Source: an uncultured Planctomyces sp. (GTDB taxonomy: Bacteria; Planctomycetota; Planctomycetia; Planctomycetales; Planctomycetaceae). From it: a DNA stretch of 64,000 nucleotides. Below the pieces are notes generated by a model that made no database searches, had not been told where the DNA came from, and saw nothing but the letters and a program-made list of their open reading frames with translations. Shown here piece by piece: positions 30,945 to 40,988 of this stretch; the stretch's first letter is position 1; each line of letters opens with the position of its first letter. The position numbers were made by a program, and so were the translations under genes. The DNA lies in contig CALDJX010000608.1 in the NCBI GenBank assembly GCA_937899075.1, positions 1-64,000 of the forward strand. Reading direction: 5' to 3'.

Positions 30945-31098
30945 GAAAGCTTCCGTCTTGTGCGATGTTGTTCAGGGTTTGGTGATTTGAGTGACGCATG
31001 GATGTTGCGACGAATTCGCTCTCCGACCCCGATTGTAGTTCTCAGCCAGCGTTTCTGCATTTCTGATCACGGGGCATGGATTGTCGTGGTGCGGTTTC

Positions 31099-31488
31099 TC
31101 ACGAAGGGCTGTCTGCCTTTCGCGCAGCGGGCAGCCGGAGGATCACTCCGATTCCGATCAGCGCGATGGCCGCGGCTATCCATCGAATCATCGAAGACAG
31201 ATCGGTCAACCACAACGACAGAGCCACGGCCAGCAGAACGATCATGATCGCTTTGACTTTAACGTCCGGCCGAACGCCGCCCAGTTGCTGCCAGTCTCGA
31301 AGAATTGGTCCGAAGAATCGCGACCCAAGCAGCCAGCGATTCAGACGCGGCGAGGAGCGGGCCAGGAAATAGCTCGTCAGCAGCAGGAAGGGAGTCGTCG
31401 GCAGAACGGGAAGGACTGCTCCCAAAGCACCGAGAACGAAAAACAAACCCGCCAACGCCATGAACACAAAACGCTTCGCCCCAGTCAC
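31099..31488 (-). CDS. DUF454 (YbaN-like) membrane protein
   Basis: FVFMALAGLFFVLGALGAVLPVLPTTPFLLLTSYFLARSSPRLNRWLLGSRFFGPILRDWQ; the longer supplied ORF (to 32109) overlaps the upstream gene. GTG at 31488 is the best visible start. Confidence 0.8.
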   Translation of the reverse strand: MTGAKRFVFMALAGLFFVLGALGAVLPVLPTTPFLLLTSYFLARSSPRLNRWLLGSRFFGPILRDWQQLGGVRPDVKVKAIMIVLLAVALSLWLTDLSSMIRWIAAAIALIGIGVILRLPAARKADSPS

Positions 31489-31670
31489 TGGTTGCGGTTC
31501 AGATTCCGGTGAGCTGCCTGGAGAAACTTTTTTTGAGCGTTTCTGTGCGGGAGTAAGCGTGCCGAAAGGTGACCCAACTTTGCAGTTGCCGAGTGCTGAA
31601 GGGCAAGAAGATTCAACGTGTCGAGTGACGCAATCTACACGCAACAGTTGGCCGATGAGAACGCCGCCGC

Positions 31671-34600
31671 TTACTTCTTTTCCTCGCGGCGGGTGACGAC
31701 GGCCAGGCCGGCGGAGGTGGCGACGTAGAGTTCGTTGCCTCGGACGACGGCGGCGTAGGTCATGTAAGTTGTGCTGGTGCGGAAGCCGTCGTGAGGGCTG
31801 AACATCGTGAACTCGCCGGTCTTCATATTGCAGCGGTACAGGCCGGAACTCTGGAAGCGGTACCACGGGCTGCCGCCGAACCAGATATCGCCGTCCCACT
31901 CGACCGCGAACTTGACCAGGTAACCGGATCGACCATTTTCGCCGCGAGGGAACCAGGCCTTCTGGTAGTGGCTTGAGCTGAGGTCCAGGCTTCGCAGCTG
32001 CAGAGTGGCTTCTCTGGCTGTTTTTGTTCTCGCATTTTTGCGGCGAGCGGCGATGCTCTCTTTCAGTTCGTCCAGGCGGAACAATTCTCGCGAGTAGGTG
32101 GAAAACCACAGTCCGGATTCTCCCCTGAACACTCGGGCGATGCTGTCATAACCAAGAGTCGTCCATTCGCCGGTCTCAAGATTCTGCTCCTGGATGAAAC
32201 TACCCGATGACACGTACAACGATCGGTCGTGCTCGACGATGTCGACCGGCGATTTCGTCGGCGCGCCGTCGCCTTCAATGATCACCACCGAGTGGTCCAG
32301 TCCGATCCGCACGAGACCTCCGCTGCCCGACCCGACGCCAACGTATGCGTCATCCTTGTCGGCCGTCACTGCCGAGATGGCCATGTCGGGCAGCCCGTCC
32401 GCTTCGGTGAACTGCTTCCAGTTCTTGCCGGAGACATCGCCTCGCCACAGCCCGTTCTTGACGGTGCCGACCCACAGCGTTCCGTCGGCATAGTCCATGC
32501 AGGTCACGCGGCCGAGGCCTTCCGGTGACAGATCCTGCCAGGAATCATTGCCGGGATCGTAGGCCAGAATTCCTCGACCCGGTTTGCCCGTTGCAGACCC
32601 CGCAAAGTTGCCCGCACTGAAGATAAGATTCCCGTCGGTCGCCAGAGCCAACGTGCTGGACGTGCCGCCGAGCGGACTTTTGACATATCGAACATTGATC
32701 TCGCGATCCTTCGAAAGCGGGACACCACCGAGTCGCTTGATCCGCCGCACGATGTCTGTGTTGTTCACATAGCCCTCGTCCTGGTTGGCGACTTCTACAT
32801 AAATCGCGAGCGCTTTCTCCGGCTGACCAAGCTTTTCGTAGCAGTCTCCGATCCGTTGAGCCCAGTAGCCGACAGCGACCGATCCGTCGTTCTTCGGCCT
32901 GAACGATTCCAGCAGTTGGAGTGCTTCGTTCGTCTTGTTTCCCTGGAACAAGGCGCCTGCGGCGAGAATTCGAAAGCTGTCAACGAACGACGACTCTCGC
33001 ATCTTCTCGTCAGCAGCCAGTGCGTCAGCGGCCGTTAGAAACCAGTCTGCTGATTTCTGAAAGTCCTTTTGGCCCCACGCTCGATGCCCCAGCGAACGGC
33101 AGGCAACCTGCTTGAGCGTCAGGTTGTTTCCAGCTGCCCACTTCTCAAGTTGATCGACCGAAGCAAAATTCACCGCATTCATCGTCAGGTTGTACTGAAG
33201 CTTTTCCGGTGCGGTTTCCGCCGCTTTCGCGATTTCTTCAGAGACGACGGCCAGTCCGGAGACATCGTCACGCGGATAGACGTCGCGGATCAGTTTCGGC
33301 ATTCTCGACCAGCGAGTGTTCTTCGCCTCGTCCGGCATCGACCGAAACGCGAACAGCAATTGAGACGTCGCCAGCTTACGATTCTCAGGAGCGCACTTGC
33401 CGTACTGATGATGGAAGCAGACTTCGGACAACACGCGCAAAGCGGAGACTCCGATCGGACCTTTGGGATCCATGCTGAAGGCGCGACGTAGCAACTCGTC
33501 AGCCCGTTCAAGATCCATGATGCCATCAATGTGGTAGGCATAGCAGAACCCCAGCGCAAAGCAGACGTCCGCTCGGTCGGGCATGATGAACAGCGTTGAC
33601 TCGAGCCGGTCGATTGATTTCCGCAGCGTGTGTCGAGGCTGTGGCTTGTCGAGAGAATGGTAGGTGCCTCCGTTTGCGGCACCGATGCTGACCTTCCTGG
33701 GGAGCTCGAATCGTCGAGAGCTGAAATCAACCGGTGTCAGCCTTCCAAAACGACGCAGGTCCTTCACCACCTGAGTGAACAGCAACTCGGTCTCGTTGAT
33801 CGCACGCAGCGTGCCCGGAGTTTTGCTGACTGAACCATCCGGATGCCGCAGGAACCCGGCAATCAGGTCAACATGAACTGCCAGCTTCTGCGGCAGTTCC
33901 TTTGGGGTAGAGACGAACTCAAAATCACGAACCGTCTTTCCCGACGCGGCATGCACCAGCTTTGCCGACACGATGATTTCGAAACCGTTTTCGTTACGTT
34001 CATCGATCGTCCCGTGAACGAGGTAAGCCGCCGCGCGAGTCGGCAACGACCTGGGAAGTCGAGACTGATCGACCAGGCCCGACTGAATCAAATCCAGCTC
34101 CTTCAACAACTGCTGCATGTTCGAACGTTGCAGAACCAGGAACGGCGAACCGGGTGCTGAACCGTCGTCTGACTTTGGGTCACCGGCGGCGACAGCGTCT
34201 TGATCGGCATTCTCGCTCGCCGCCTGCAAATCTCCCCAACGCCGCAGCCGAGTGGCGATCATGTCTCGCAGACCAAGCTCCATCGATCGCAGCCGATTGA
34301 AGCGTCCCAGACTTTCGAACGGAGCGACCGCCACTGTCACGATTGCATCCGTCGGCCGGGCCGCAACAGCAGACAAATACTTCGCGATATCCGCCGCCGA
34401 CTCGTCGACTGTAATCAGCTCAACCGGCGTAACGACCACTCCGCGAATCGCTCCGGTCAGAGACTCGACAATCCGCACCAGCACGTTCTGGACTTCGGAA
34501 TCCTTTTCCCGACGCAGCAGCTCCATCGTCAGGATCAAGTCTGCGTTGATCAGCTTTCCGAGTCGAAGTTTCTTCTCGGCTGACTTCGAAAGATCAACAC

Positions 34601-34850
34601 TCAGAGCAAGCTCGTGAAGTACGAGACCAATCTGCCGCCGCTCGACAACTGACAGATCAGGATCCTGAGATGCCTCGACCTCAAGCAACGCCAGCAACGA
34701 CGTGGCCATCTCCCGATCCTCGACCGTCGCGGTGGTCGGAATTGCGATCGTCAACGCGACCGTCGTGTCTGCCGCGTCCGATGGTACCGCTGTGAAGCAG
34801 AGCAGAATGATCGCTGTCAGCAGAGATGCCGATAAACGAATTGTGTACAT
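31671..34850 (-). CDS. exported protein: tandem CsgG/TolB-N-like modules, TPR-like region, C-terminal beta-propeller-like repeats
   Basis: Signal peptide MYTIRLSASLLTAIILLCF; LSVVERRQIGLVLHELALS; FLVLQRSNMQQLLKELDLIQSGL; repeats such as DGTLWVGTVKNGLWR, GDIWFGGSPWYRF. Confidence 0.8.
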   Translation of the reverse strand: MYTIRLSASLLTAIILLCFTAVPSDAADTTVALTIAIPTTATVEDREMATSLLALLEVEASQDPDLSVVERRQIGLVLHELALSVDLSKSAEKKLRLGKLINADLILTMELLRREKDSEVQNVLVRIVESLTGAIRGVVVTPVELITVDESAADIAKYLSAVAARPTDAIVTVAVAPFESLGRFNRLRSMELGLRDMIATRLRRWGDLQAASENADQDAVAAGDPKSDDGSAPGSPFLVLQRSNMQQLLKELDLIQSGLVDQSRLPRSLPTRAAAYLVHGTIDERNENGFEIIVSAKLVHAASGKTVRDFEFVSTPKELPQKLAVHVDLIAGFLRHPDGSVSKTPGTLRAINETELLFTQVVKDLRRFGRLTPVDFSSRRFELPRKVSIGAANGGTYHSLDKPQPRHTLRKSIDRLESTLFIMPDRADVCFALGFCYAYHIDGIMDLERADELLRRAFSMDPKGPIGVSALRVLSEVCFHHQYGKCAPENRKLATSQLLFAFRSMPDEAKNTRWSRMPKLIRDVYPRDDVSGLAVVSEEIAKAAETAPEKLQYNLTMNAVNFASVDQLEKWAAGNNLTLKQVACRSLGHRAWGQKDFQKSADWFLTAADALAADEKMRESSFVDSFRILAAGALFQGNKTNEALQLLESFRPKNDGSVAVGYWAQRIGDCYEKLGQPEKALAIYVEVANQDEGYVNNTDIVRRIKRLGGVPLSKDREINVRYVKSPLGGTSSTLALATDGNLIFSAGNFAGSATGKPGRGILAYDPGNDSWQDLSPEGLGRVTCMDYADGTLWVGTVKNGLWRGDVSGKNWKQFTEADGLPDMAISAVTADKDDAYVGVGSGSGGLVRIGLDHSVVIIEGDGAPTKSPVDIVEHDRSLYVSSGSFIQEQNLETGEWTTLGYDSIARVFRGESGLWFSTYSRELFRLDELKESIAARRKNARTKTAREATLQLRSLDLSSSHYQKAWFPRGENGRSGYLVKFAVEWDGDIWFGGSPWYRFQSSGLYRCNMKTGEFTMFSPHDGFRTSTTYMTYAAVVRGNELYVATSAGLAVVTRREEKK

Positions 34851-34860
34851 GGTCGATTCC

Positions 34861-37707
34861 TTATTCCTTGCGTGCCTGCCCGTCAGCCTCATCGAGGATG
34901 GTGACGCGAGAGACCGACTGTTTCTCGTTAAAGGGCGAGTATGTGATCAGGCCGTAGTGCGCTGACGAACCGACTCGCAGATCCCAGAACTCGTGCGCCA
35001 GAGTCTTCGCCTGGAGTCGTTCCAGCTTCCTAGTGGCGACGTGCTGGCGCATCCAGACATAGCCCGGGCGGTAAAGCCAGCCGTCGTGGTACAGAATGCG
35101 TTTCGAATTCCGCGAGACGGCAACTCCTGAATTCACTGGAACGGCAAGGCCGTCTCGAACAAAGAGCCTGCCGAAGTATCCGAGTTCTGTTTCGGTCGAA
35201 AGCCCCTTCAGTCTTATGCTTTTTTCTGGAACGGAAACATTGAGCGACTCCAGATCAATCAGCATCAGCGGCAATTCACGCCGATCTACGAGGACGAAGT
35301 CCCTCCCATCGGAATGGTGCACCCGGCTGAGGTCTTCGGGTTGAAAGACCGTCGTCACATCTGCGGCTGCTTGTGTTGCCGGTCGTCCTTCGGCGACGTT
35401 CTTCGCTTCGAAGAAGACGTTGACTGACGACTGACCGTTCTCGCCGATTTCCAGCAGGCCGCACCAGGTTCGGTTTGTTTCTCCAAAGCTGCCTGCCATC
35501 AGGGCTCGCCCAGGTGAAAGTGCAAGCAACCGGTGCCCTTTCGAATAACCGGGCGTCTTCCCCTTGAACGAGGTCAGGTCAGTGCCGTCAGGGCGGACTG
35601 CAACGATGCCCTGACCGTAAGCATGTAACCAGATGAACTCGCCGTCCCAGGCGACTTCCCAGAACAGATTGTGTTCGGCACTCAGATTCGTCAGCTTCAA
35701 TTCACGCAGCACGTTCGGTTCGTGCATAACAAAGAAGCGGTCTTTCGACCAGTACGCATCGACGTCGCCGCACCTCAACATGCCGATGATGTGCGGCGGC
35801 TTGTGAACGTTTTCCTCGTCCTCTACGACGAACCGGAGCGGTTCCAGCTGCATGCGTCCCAACGGCCCGGTGAACCCTCGCGGGAGCGGGGCTGTTGGTT
35901 CACGAACGGGCTGAGGTTTCGGCCGCCCCATCCGGAGATTGATGACGTTGTAGATGGGTTCGTCGGTACGTCCCATCCGCTGCACTTCGGTCAGCAAATG
36001 TTCCAGATCGGGAGTTAACCCCGTCCTCTTACTCTGGTCCTGAGCCAGGCCGTATTCTCCATAGAGCCGAGCGAGGTCTCGATCCGACTTGCTGAGGTCA
36101 GTGAGGAGATCGATCCAGTCCGAGTAACTGTCGTCCCCTGGGCCTGGCACGTGCGTATAGCCGATCAGCCCCAGCAGGCTGCTCGACGTTCGAGCATCTG
36201 CGGCAAGATGGCGAGTGAGTAACTCCCGCAGGCTGACCAGCGATTCCGAACTAAAGCCGTTGAAGCCAACATCGCTGATCACGTGATTTGTGATGACATA
36301 CTGGGCGCCGTAGAACGGTTCGCTCAGGTGTTTGGGGAGTCGTCGTCCGTCCGGCAGTTTCATCACTAATGGGTAGACGTCACGAAGAAATTTCCGCTGT
36401 GCCAGAATGGCCGGTCGCAGCGTCTGCAGTTTGAGCGAATCCAACGGGCGATCGGCGGTGATCATGTATGGCGGTTTGTACCAGACGTGCCTGCCAAGAA
36501 TTCCGATGGCATCAACACGATTGATCAGCCGGTTTCGAATCAGCGAGGCGAGATGATCCAGACCGACGCTGTAGTCGTGCACGGCAACTCTCATCGCTCG
36601 CTCGCGAGTTTCCGGAGGAATCGGTTTTGCGAATCGCGCGCGATGCCAGTTCTTATCCAGATCGGGCTGAAACCGGTGCTGGTACTCGGTGATCAGCAAC
36701 GCCCGTTGCAGCACATCGTTGGGATCGAGCACCAGAGCCGTCTCACGCAGTGAAATCGACTGCTCCCAGTTGCCGAGTTCCGCGAACCGTTGTGCATGTC
36801 GGGTCAGGATCTCCCTCTGCACCTTCGGAGGCAGTGCCGGTGATCGTGTTTTACTGACAGCCAGCAACTGGTCAGTCAAATCCTGAACAAGCCACGAGCC
36901 GACAGCAGCGACATCAAGCGACTTTTCGATCTGCTCGCGTTGGCCATCGCCGTGGGCCAGTTCAATCTTCAAGTTGACGCGTCGCTGGCTGACTTTGTCG
37001 GACGGATCGACCCGGTAGGTTGCCTTCACGACGGACGAAATCGGACGATCCAGAGCACCGCTGAGAGTATTCTCGAGCTCAAGCCGAATGGCCCGCGCTT
37101 CTTCGATCTCAACCACCGCGACTCCGGCGTGTGCCATGAGCGAACTGCTCAGCTGATCGCTGCAGCGAGTCTGCAGATAATCAAAGTGATGTTCAAAGTC
37201 CTCGGACAGAAAGGCCGGTATGGCAATGATGTGTTGAATGCCGCCCGCAAAACGCTGGCGAACTTCATCGACGGTCGTGGCACAGTGCTGAACCAACTGC
37301 TCGATGTCGTCTTTGCCGCGGTAGGCAAAGCGGCCTTCCCACAATCGAACACCGAGATCGGCGTCGCACACAACAACTCGCAGCAGTTGCTTTCCGTCAG
37401 TTCTCTCATACGACAGAACCATCAAAGCGTTGGCTTTGAGCGTCCTGCCAAGCTGTAGGCGTGAACCGACCTGGTCCGCTCTGACAAGCGTTGAGAGTTG
37501 CAGCTCACTCATTGCTGCCTGTAGTTGCTCCCGCTCGACGAGTTCGAGTGACTCGTTATTAGAAAGTTCGACCGTCAGCAGATCTGACAGCCCGCTGGCT
37601 ACGACTTCCCTGGTCGCCATCACCGCCCAGCGCTCGAGTGTCGGCGCTGCACCAGAGGCAACAGCGGGCAACAGCAGAATCAGAGATGTGAGCAGCGTTC
37701 TGCACAT
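34861..37707 (-). CDS. exported protein: CsgG/TolB-N-like modules and C-terminal beta-propeller-like region
   Basis: Signal peptide MCRTLLTSLILLLPAVASG; LELVEREQLQAAMSELQLS; second module AIPAFLSEDFEHHFDYLQTRCSDQLSSSLMAHAGVAVVEIEEARAI. Supplied ORF start 37752. Confidence 0.78.
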   Translation of the reverse strand: MCRTLLTSLILLLPAVASGAAPTLERWAVMATREVVASGLSDLLTVELSNNESLELVEREQLQAAMSELQLSTLVRADQVGSRLQLGRTLKANALMVLSYERTDGKQLLRVVVCDADLGVRLWEGRFAYRGKDDIEQLVQHCATTVDEVRQRFAGGIQHIIAIPAFLSEDFEHHFDYLQTRCSDQLSSSLMAHAGVAVVEIEEARAIRLELENTLSGALDRPISSVVKATYRVDPSDKVSQRRVNLKIELAHGDGQREQIEKSLDVAAVGSWLVQDLTDQLLAVSKTRSPALPPKVQREILTRHAQRFAELGNWEQSISLRETALVLDPNDVLQRALLITEYQHRFQPDLDKNWHRARFAKPIPPETRERAMRVAVHDYSVGLDHLASLIRNRLINRVDAIGILGRHVWYKPPYMITADRPLDSLKLQTLRPAILAQRKFLRDVYPLVMKLPDGRRLPKHLSEPFYGAQYVITNHVISDVGFNGFSSESLVSLRELLTRHLAADARTSSSLLGLIGYTHVPGPGDDSYSDWIDLLTDLSKSDRDLARLYGEYGLAQDQSKRTGLTPDLEHLLTEVQRMGRTDEPIYNVINLRMGRPKPQPVREPTAPLPRGFTGPLGRMQLEPLRFVVEDEENVHKPPHIIGMLRCGDVDAYWSKDRFFVMHEPNVLRELKLTNLSAEHNLFWEVAWDGEFIWLHAYGQGIVAVRPDGTDLTSFKGKTPGYSKGHRLLALSPGRALMAGSFGETNRTWCGLLEIGENGQSSVNVFFEAKNVAEGRPATQAAADVTTVFQPEDLSRVHHSDGRDFVLVDRRELPLMLIDLESLNVSVPEKSIRLKGLSTETELGYFGRLFVRDGLAVPVNSGVAVSRNSKRILYHDGWLYRPGYVWMRQHVATRKLERLQAKTLAHEFWDLRVGSSAHYGLITYSPFNEKQSVSRVTILDEADGQARKE

Positions 37708-37770
37708 TTCTATGGTTCTCGTTGGAAAATCGTGATCGAGGCAGATAATCATCGAGACGTCACAGAAAGC

Positions 37771-38763
37771 TTACTTCTCTGTCCGCTTCTTCCCATTCTC
37801 TGAGCTGACCAGTTTCGGCAAGAGCCGCTCGGCGATGCTGACTGCCGCATCCTGCAGAGCCGTTTTGCCGGCGATCTGTTCTGCCAGGTCGACGGCGACG
37901 GCAGTCTGGCGGTCGCCGGCCAGTACCTTGCCGGATGCTCGATCCAGAGCTTTCACTTCAAGCCGAGCTTTCACAGAAACCAGATTCCCGTGTCGCGATG
38001 CAAACTGGCTGAAACCTTCGCCAGTCATCACGACGTCGGCGTCTTTGCGGTTACCCTCTTTGCGGTCGATGACCTCGAAGCCGAGTTCCTTGCAGAAGAG
38101 AGTCAGCTCAGATTCGGCAGCCGGATCATAAGTCGTCTGACCAATGTGGCGTTCTGAAATGTCGATCCAGATGGACGGTCGTTTGCCCTTACTCAGCTTC
38201 TTCGTCAGTGCCGCCAGACGGTCTTCTTTGCTGGCCGGTTTGGCGACCAGATCTTTCGCTCGTTCGGAAATTGTTGAAGCCACATTCTTCGCCAGTTCTT
38301 CGACCAGGCCATCGAGTTCGTCGTCGACCGCTCCTTTGACCGACGCTCCAAGCACGCGACTTGTCTCCGTGCCGATGATCTTCGCGACAACGTACATCTT
38401 GTCGCCGACGACCAGAACGGAACCCGTCACCAGAATCTTTGCACCAGTCAGATAACCAATCTGAGTCGCCTGAGCCGGATTGATCAAACCGGAACGGTTG
38501 AGTTCCTGCTCGGTAAACAGCTTGTCGATCTCTTCCCGCTCGACCAGATACATCTCCGGATTCGAAACAAGATTTGCGAACAACAGGTCCGTCACCTTGC
38601 TGCCGAGTCCTTCGGCGTCACGACCTCGTGCAGCGAACGGAAAAACCGCCACCGGGTAAACCGCCTGCTCGGCCTCGCCGTTTGCTTTCTTCTGAGCGGG
38701 CAAGGTCGAGGTCATGAGCAGGGCAATCAACGTTGCCGAACACAGGATTCTAAAGTGGTTCAT
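37771..38763 (-). CDS. CsgG-family protein
   Basis: MNHFRILCSATLIALLMTSTLPAQ; VAVFPFAARGRDAEGLGSKVTDLLFANLVSNPEMYLVEREEIDKLFTEQELNRSGLINPAQATQIGYLTGAKILVTGSV. AAGGAG before the Met at 38763; supplied ORF begins at 38922. Confidence 0.85.
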   Translation of the reverse strand: MNHFRILCSATLIALLMTSTLPAQKKANGEAEQAVYPVAVFPFAARGRDAEGLGSKVTDLLFANLVSNPEMYLVEREEIDKLFTEQELNRSGLINPAQATQIGYLTGAKILVTGSVLVVGDKMYVVAKIIGTETSRVLGASVKGAVDDELDGLVEELAKNVASTISERAKDLVAKPASKEDRLAALTKKLSKGKRPSIWIDISERHIGQTTYDPAAESELTLFCKELGFEVIDRKEGNRKDADVVMTGEGFSQFASRHGNLVSVKARLEVKALDRASGKVLAGDRQTAVAVDLAEQIAGKTALQDAAVSIAERLLPKLVSSENGKKRTEK

Positions 38764-38840
38764 AGAAAGCTCCTTTGGACACACAAGGGTGAGTGGTGAT
38801 CTATTGTTGAAATGAGAGTCTTGTTTGCTCCACTGGGTGG

Positions 38841-38870
38841 CACAGCCAGAATGGCTGTGTCGCGAAGCGA
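38841..38870. repeat. small hairpins in the 5' leader of the CsgG-like operon
   Basis: cacagcc-agaat-ggctgtg followed by tcgc-gaa-gcga. Confidence 0.5.
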
Positions 38871-38975
38871 CAGGATGTTTCATCATGTGGGTGCAATTCA
38901 AAACGGCCGGCCTCAAATCCATCGACTGCTGACGAACCAGCCTGCCCTGGACTCCTGAATCAGGCTCGAAAAAAA

Positions 38976-39047
38976 AGCCACAGAGAACACAGAGGTCACT
39001 GAGTCAGTCACCAAGAATTATCTGAGGCCTCTGTGTTCTCTGTGGCT
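38976..39047. repeat. intergenic palindrome D (72 bp, 20-bp perfect arms)
   Basis: agccacagagaacacagagg (38976-38995) / cctctgtgttctctgtggct (39028-39047). Confidence 0.95.
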
Positions 39048-39084
39048 AAACATCTGATGAAGTTTTCTAAACGCTTTCCCTGAT

Positions 39085-40119
39085 TCATGACTCTGGTCGA
39101 GATGTGAGAATTCGATTCAGCAGGTATCTCGGTGCTGGTCCGCGGTTCCAGTTCTCGACGATGTTGAATCCGCAAAACACGAATCGTCCTTTGGTTTCGG
39201 GATAGTCGACAGTGACCCACGGCCAGTCGCCGTCTTCGGACACTTCCATTCCGATTCGATTCAGACGCGTTCGCAGCGTGACCTTTGAGCCAGCGAAGCC
39301 GCCGGGTCCTGGAAGAAATTCCGAATCCAGTCGTTTGTCAAATTCACGAATGACGTGATGCCGGCGAAATCGGAGTTCACCCGGCTGAGCATCCTTGATG
39401 TCGCCTTTCTTTGAGACTTCGCCGGGCATCGGGATGACGCCTTCGGACGGAGCCAGCATCAGAACGGTCCCTCCGGCGTCAGCGAAGCTGAGCAGTCGTT
39501 CCGCGAGTCCGCGATTTCGAATCAGCGACGTTCCCTCGCCGACGATCAGGTACGAGTGCTCATCGCCGTTCTCCAGCACCGCGATACTTCGAATTCTCCG
39601 ATGAGGGAGTTCGATCTTTTCAAACTGCGCGGCCGTTCTTCCGTCAGGATCAAAGAGCGTGAGTTGGCGATTTTCCAACGTTTCACGCTGATCGACAAAA
39701 GGATCTTCTGGAAACAGCCAGAGCGTTTTCGTCAGTGTTGCGGTTGCGGAATTCTTTCCACTCGGGACATAAGCCACGGTGAGTTCTGTTTGAAAGACGA
39801 CGCCGTCCCGCACTTCCGGAATTCGCAGAACGATCTCGGCCTGCGCCGCGTCGTCGCGACCAATCTCAGCTTCACCGCGAGCCAGCGTTCGTTGATTGGC
39901 CGAGTAGTGCCATTGAATGCGGCCGTCGACCGCTGGCTTTTCTTTCCGCTGCACGACTCGAAAGTGCAATGTCACTTCCTGATCGCCGAACACGTTCGAC
40001 CAGCGTTCAGCCGGCACGATCACAGCGGTGGCCTTGGGGTCTTCTGCGGCGAATACTTCCGATGCATAACACGGTAAAAACGTGAGCGTGATCAGGACCG
40101 AAGCAATCGTCGACTTCAT
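39085..40119 (-). CDS. exported hypothetical protein, third gene of sigma/anti-sigma operon (344 aa)
   Basis: Signal peptide MKSTIASVLITLTFLPCYASEVFA; 2-bp gap to 40122-40988. Confidence 0.75.
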   Translation of the reverse strand: MKSTIASVLITLTFLPCYASEVFAAEDPKATAVIVPAERWSNVFGDQEVTLHFRVVQRKEKPAVDGRIQWHYSANQRTLARGEAEIGRDDAAQAEIVLRIPEVRDGVVFQTELTVAYVPSGKNSATATLTKTLWLFPEDPFVDQRETLENRQLTLFDPDGRTAAQFEKIELPHRRIRSIAVLENGDEHSYLIVGEGTSLIRNRGLAERLLSFADAGGTVLMLAPSEGVIPMPGEVSKKGDIKDAQPGELRFRRHHVIREFDKRLDSEFLPGPGGFAGSKVTLRTRLNRIGMEVSEDGDWPWVTVDYPETKGRFVFCGFNIVENWNRGPAPRYLLNRILTSRPES

Positions 40120-40121
40120 GA

Positions 40122-40988
40122 TCAGCCTACCTTCTTATTGAGAACGGAGACTGTCCGGAGAATTCGATATTCAACACCGTCCGCGCCGGTCAGTAGTTCC
40201 TCGGAAGGTTGCCGATCTTTCTGCACGTTCGAAAACGCTGCGTGGAAAGGCATGTTCGTCGTGGGCGAAGCGGTCGTACTGCCTGGAGAAAACTCCAACT
40301 CGGAATCGATGGCGACCATCCCGTCTGGCAACACGTAAGCCCACAGGGTCATTGTTGTTCGGTCATCGTGCTTCGCGGCGAGCTTTACCACTTCTTCGTT
40401 CTGCGAAATAACGTCGGCCGACCACGCTCGCCGCCAGCCGCTTTCTGGAGACGTTCGGTCTTCAACCACCACTCGCACGGCAATTTCCACCACGTCGTTG
40501 TGAGCAAGCGACGTTTCAGTCGCTTGGGGATTACCGCTCAGCCCGAATTCGAATCGAGAGTCGGTTTCCGCGAGCCAGGTCAACTGATCGCCGAACACAT
40601 CCTTCATTCCTGAAAGAACGATCATCCGGTCGTCCAACTGGTCATCGTCCAGTTGTGCATAGTCGGGAAACTTCGGTTGCGTTGCTTCCGCGATCTGAAG
40701 TCTGCGGCCTCCAACGTCAATCGACTGTGCTGACCAGATAAACGCGACCAGTGCCAGGAGTGTTGCGCCAATCAAACGCCCCACCAGCGACACTCGACGA
40801 AGACTGATCGGTCGACACGGATACGCCGATGTCGCCGTGGGAAGCGACACGGTGGAAGTCGGCTCATCATGCATCGCTGATAGAATGCGGTCATGCAGTT
40901 TGTCGAGGTGCTCGGGACTGGCAGCCCGCTCGGCAGCCCACTGCTGCAGCATGTCGTCCAGTGGTTCGTGGGAGATTTTGTCGCTCAT
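40122..40988 (-). CDS. probable membrane anti-sigma factor
   Basis: One TM (VGRLIGATLLALVAFIWSA); overlaps the end of the sigma gene by 4 bp. Confidence 0.7.
   Translation of the reverse strand: MSDKISHEPLDDMLQQWAAERAASPEHLDKLHDRILSAMHDEPTSTVSLPTATSAYPCRPISLRRVSLVGRLIGATLLALVAFIWSAQSIDVGGRRLQIAEATQPKFPDYAQLDDDQLDDRMIVLSGMKDVFGDQLTWLAETDSRFEFGLSGNPQATETSLAHNDVVEIAVRVVVEDRTSPESGWRRAWSADVISQNEEVVKLAAKHDDRTTMTLWAYVLPDGMVAIDSELEFSPGSTTASPTTNMPFHAAFSNVQKDRQPSEELLTGADGVEYRILRTVSVLNKKVG

Noticed and set aside
30945-31090. preQ1 riboswitch upstream of queF
   Set aside because: No recognisable preQ1 aptamer consensus in the leader as read by eye.
31489-32109. N-terminal part of the 336-aa ORF at 31099-32109
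   Set aside because: Overlaps the coding region of the upstream CsgG-like gene; only the C-terminal ~129 aa matches DUF454.
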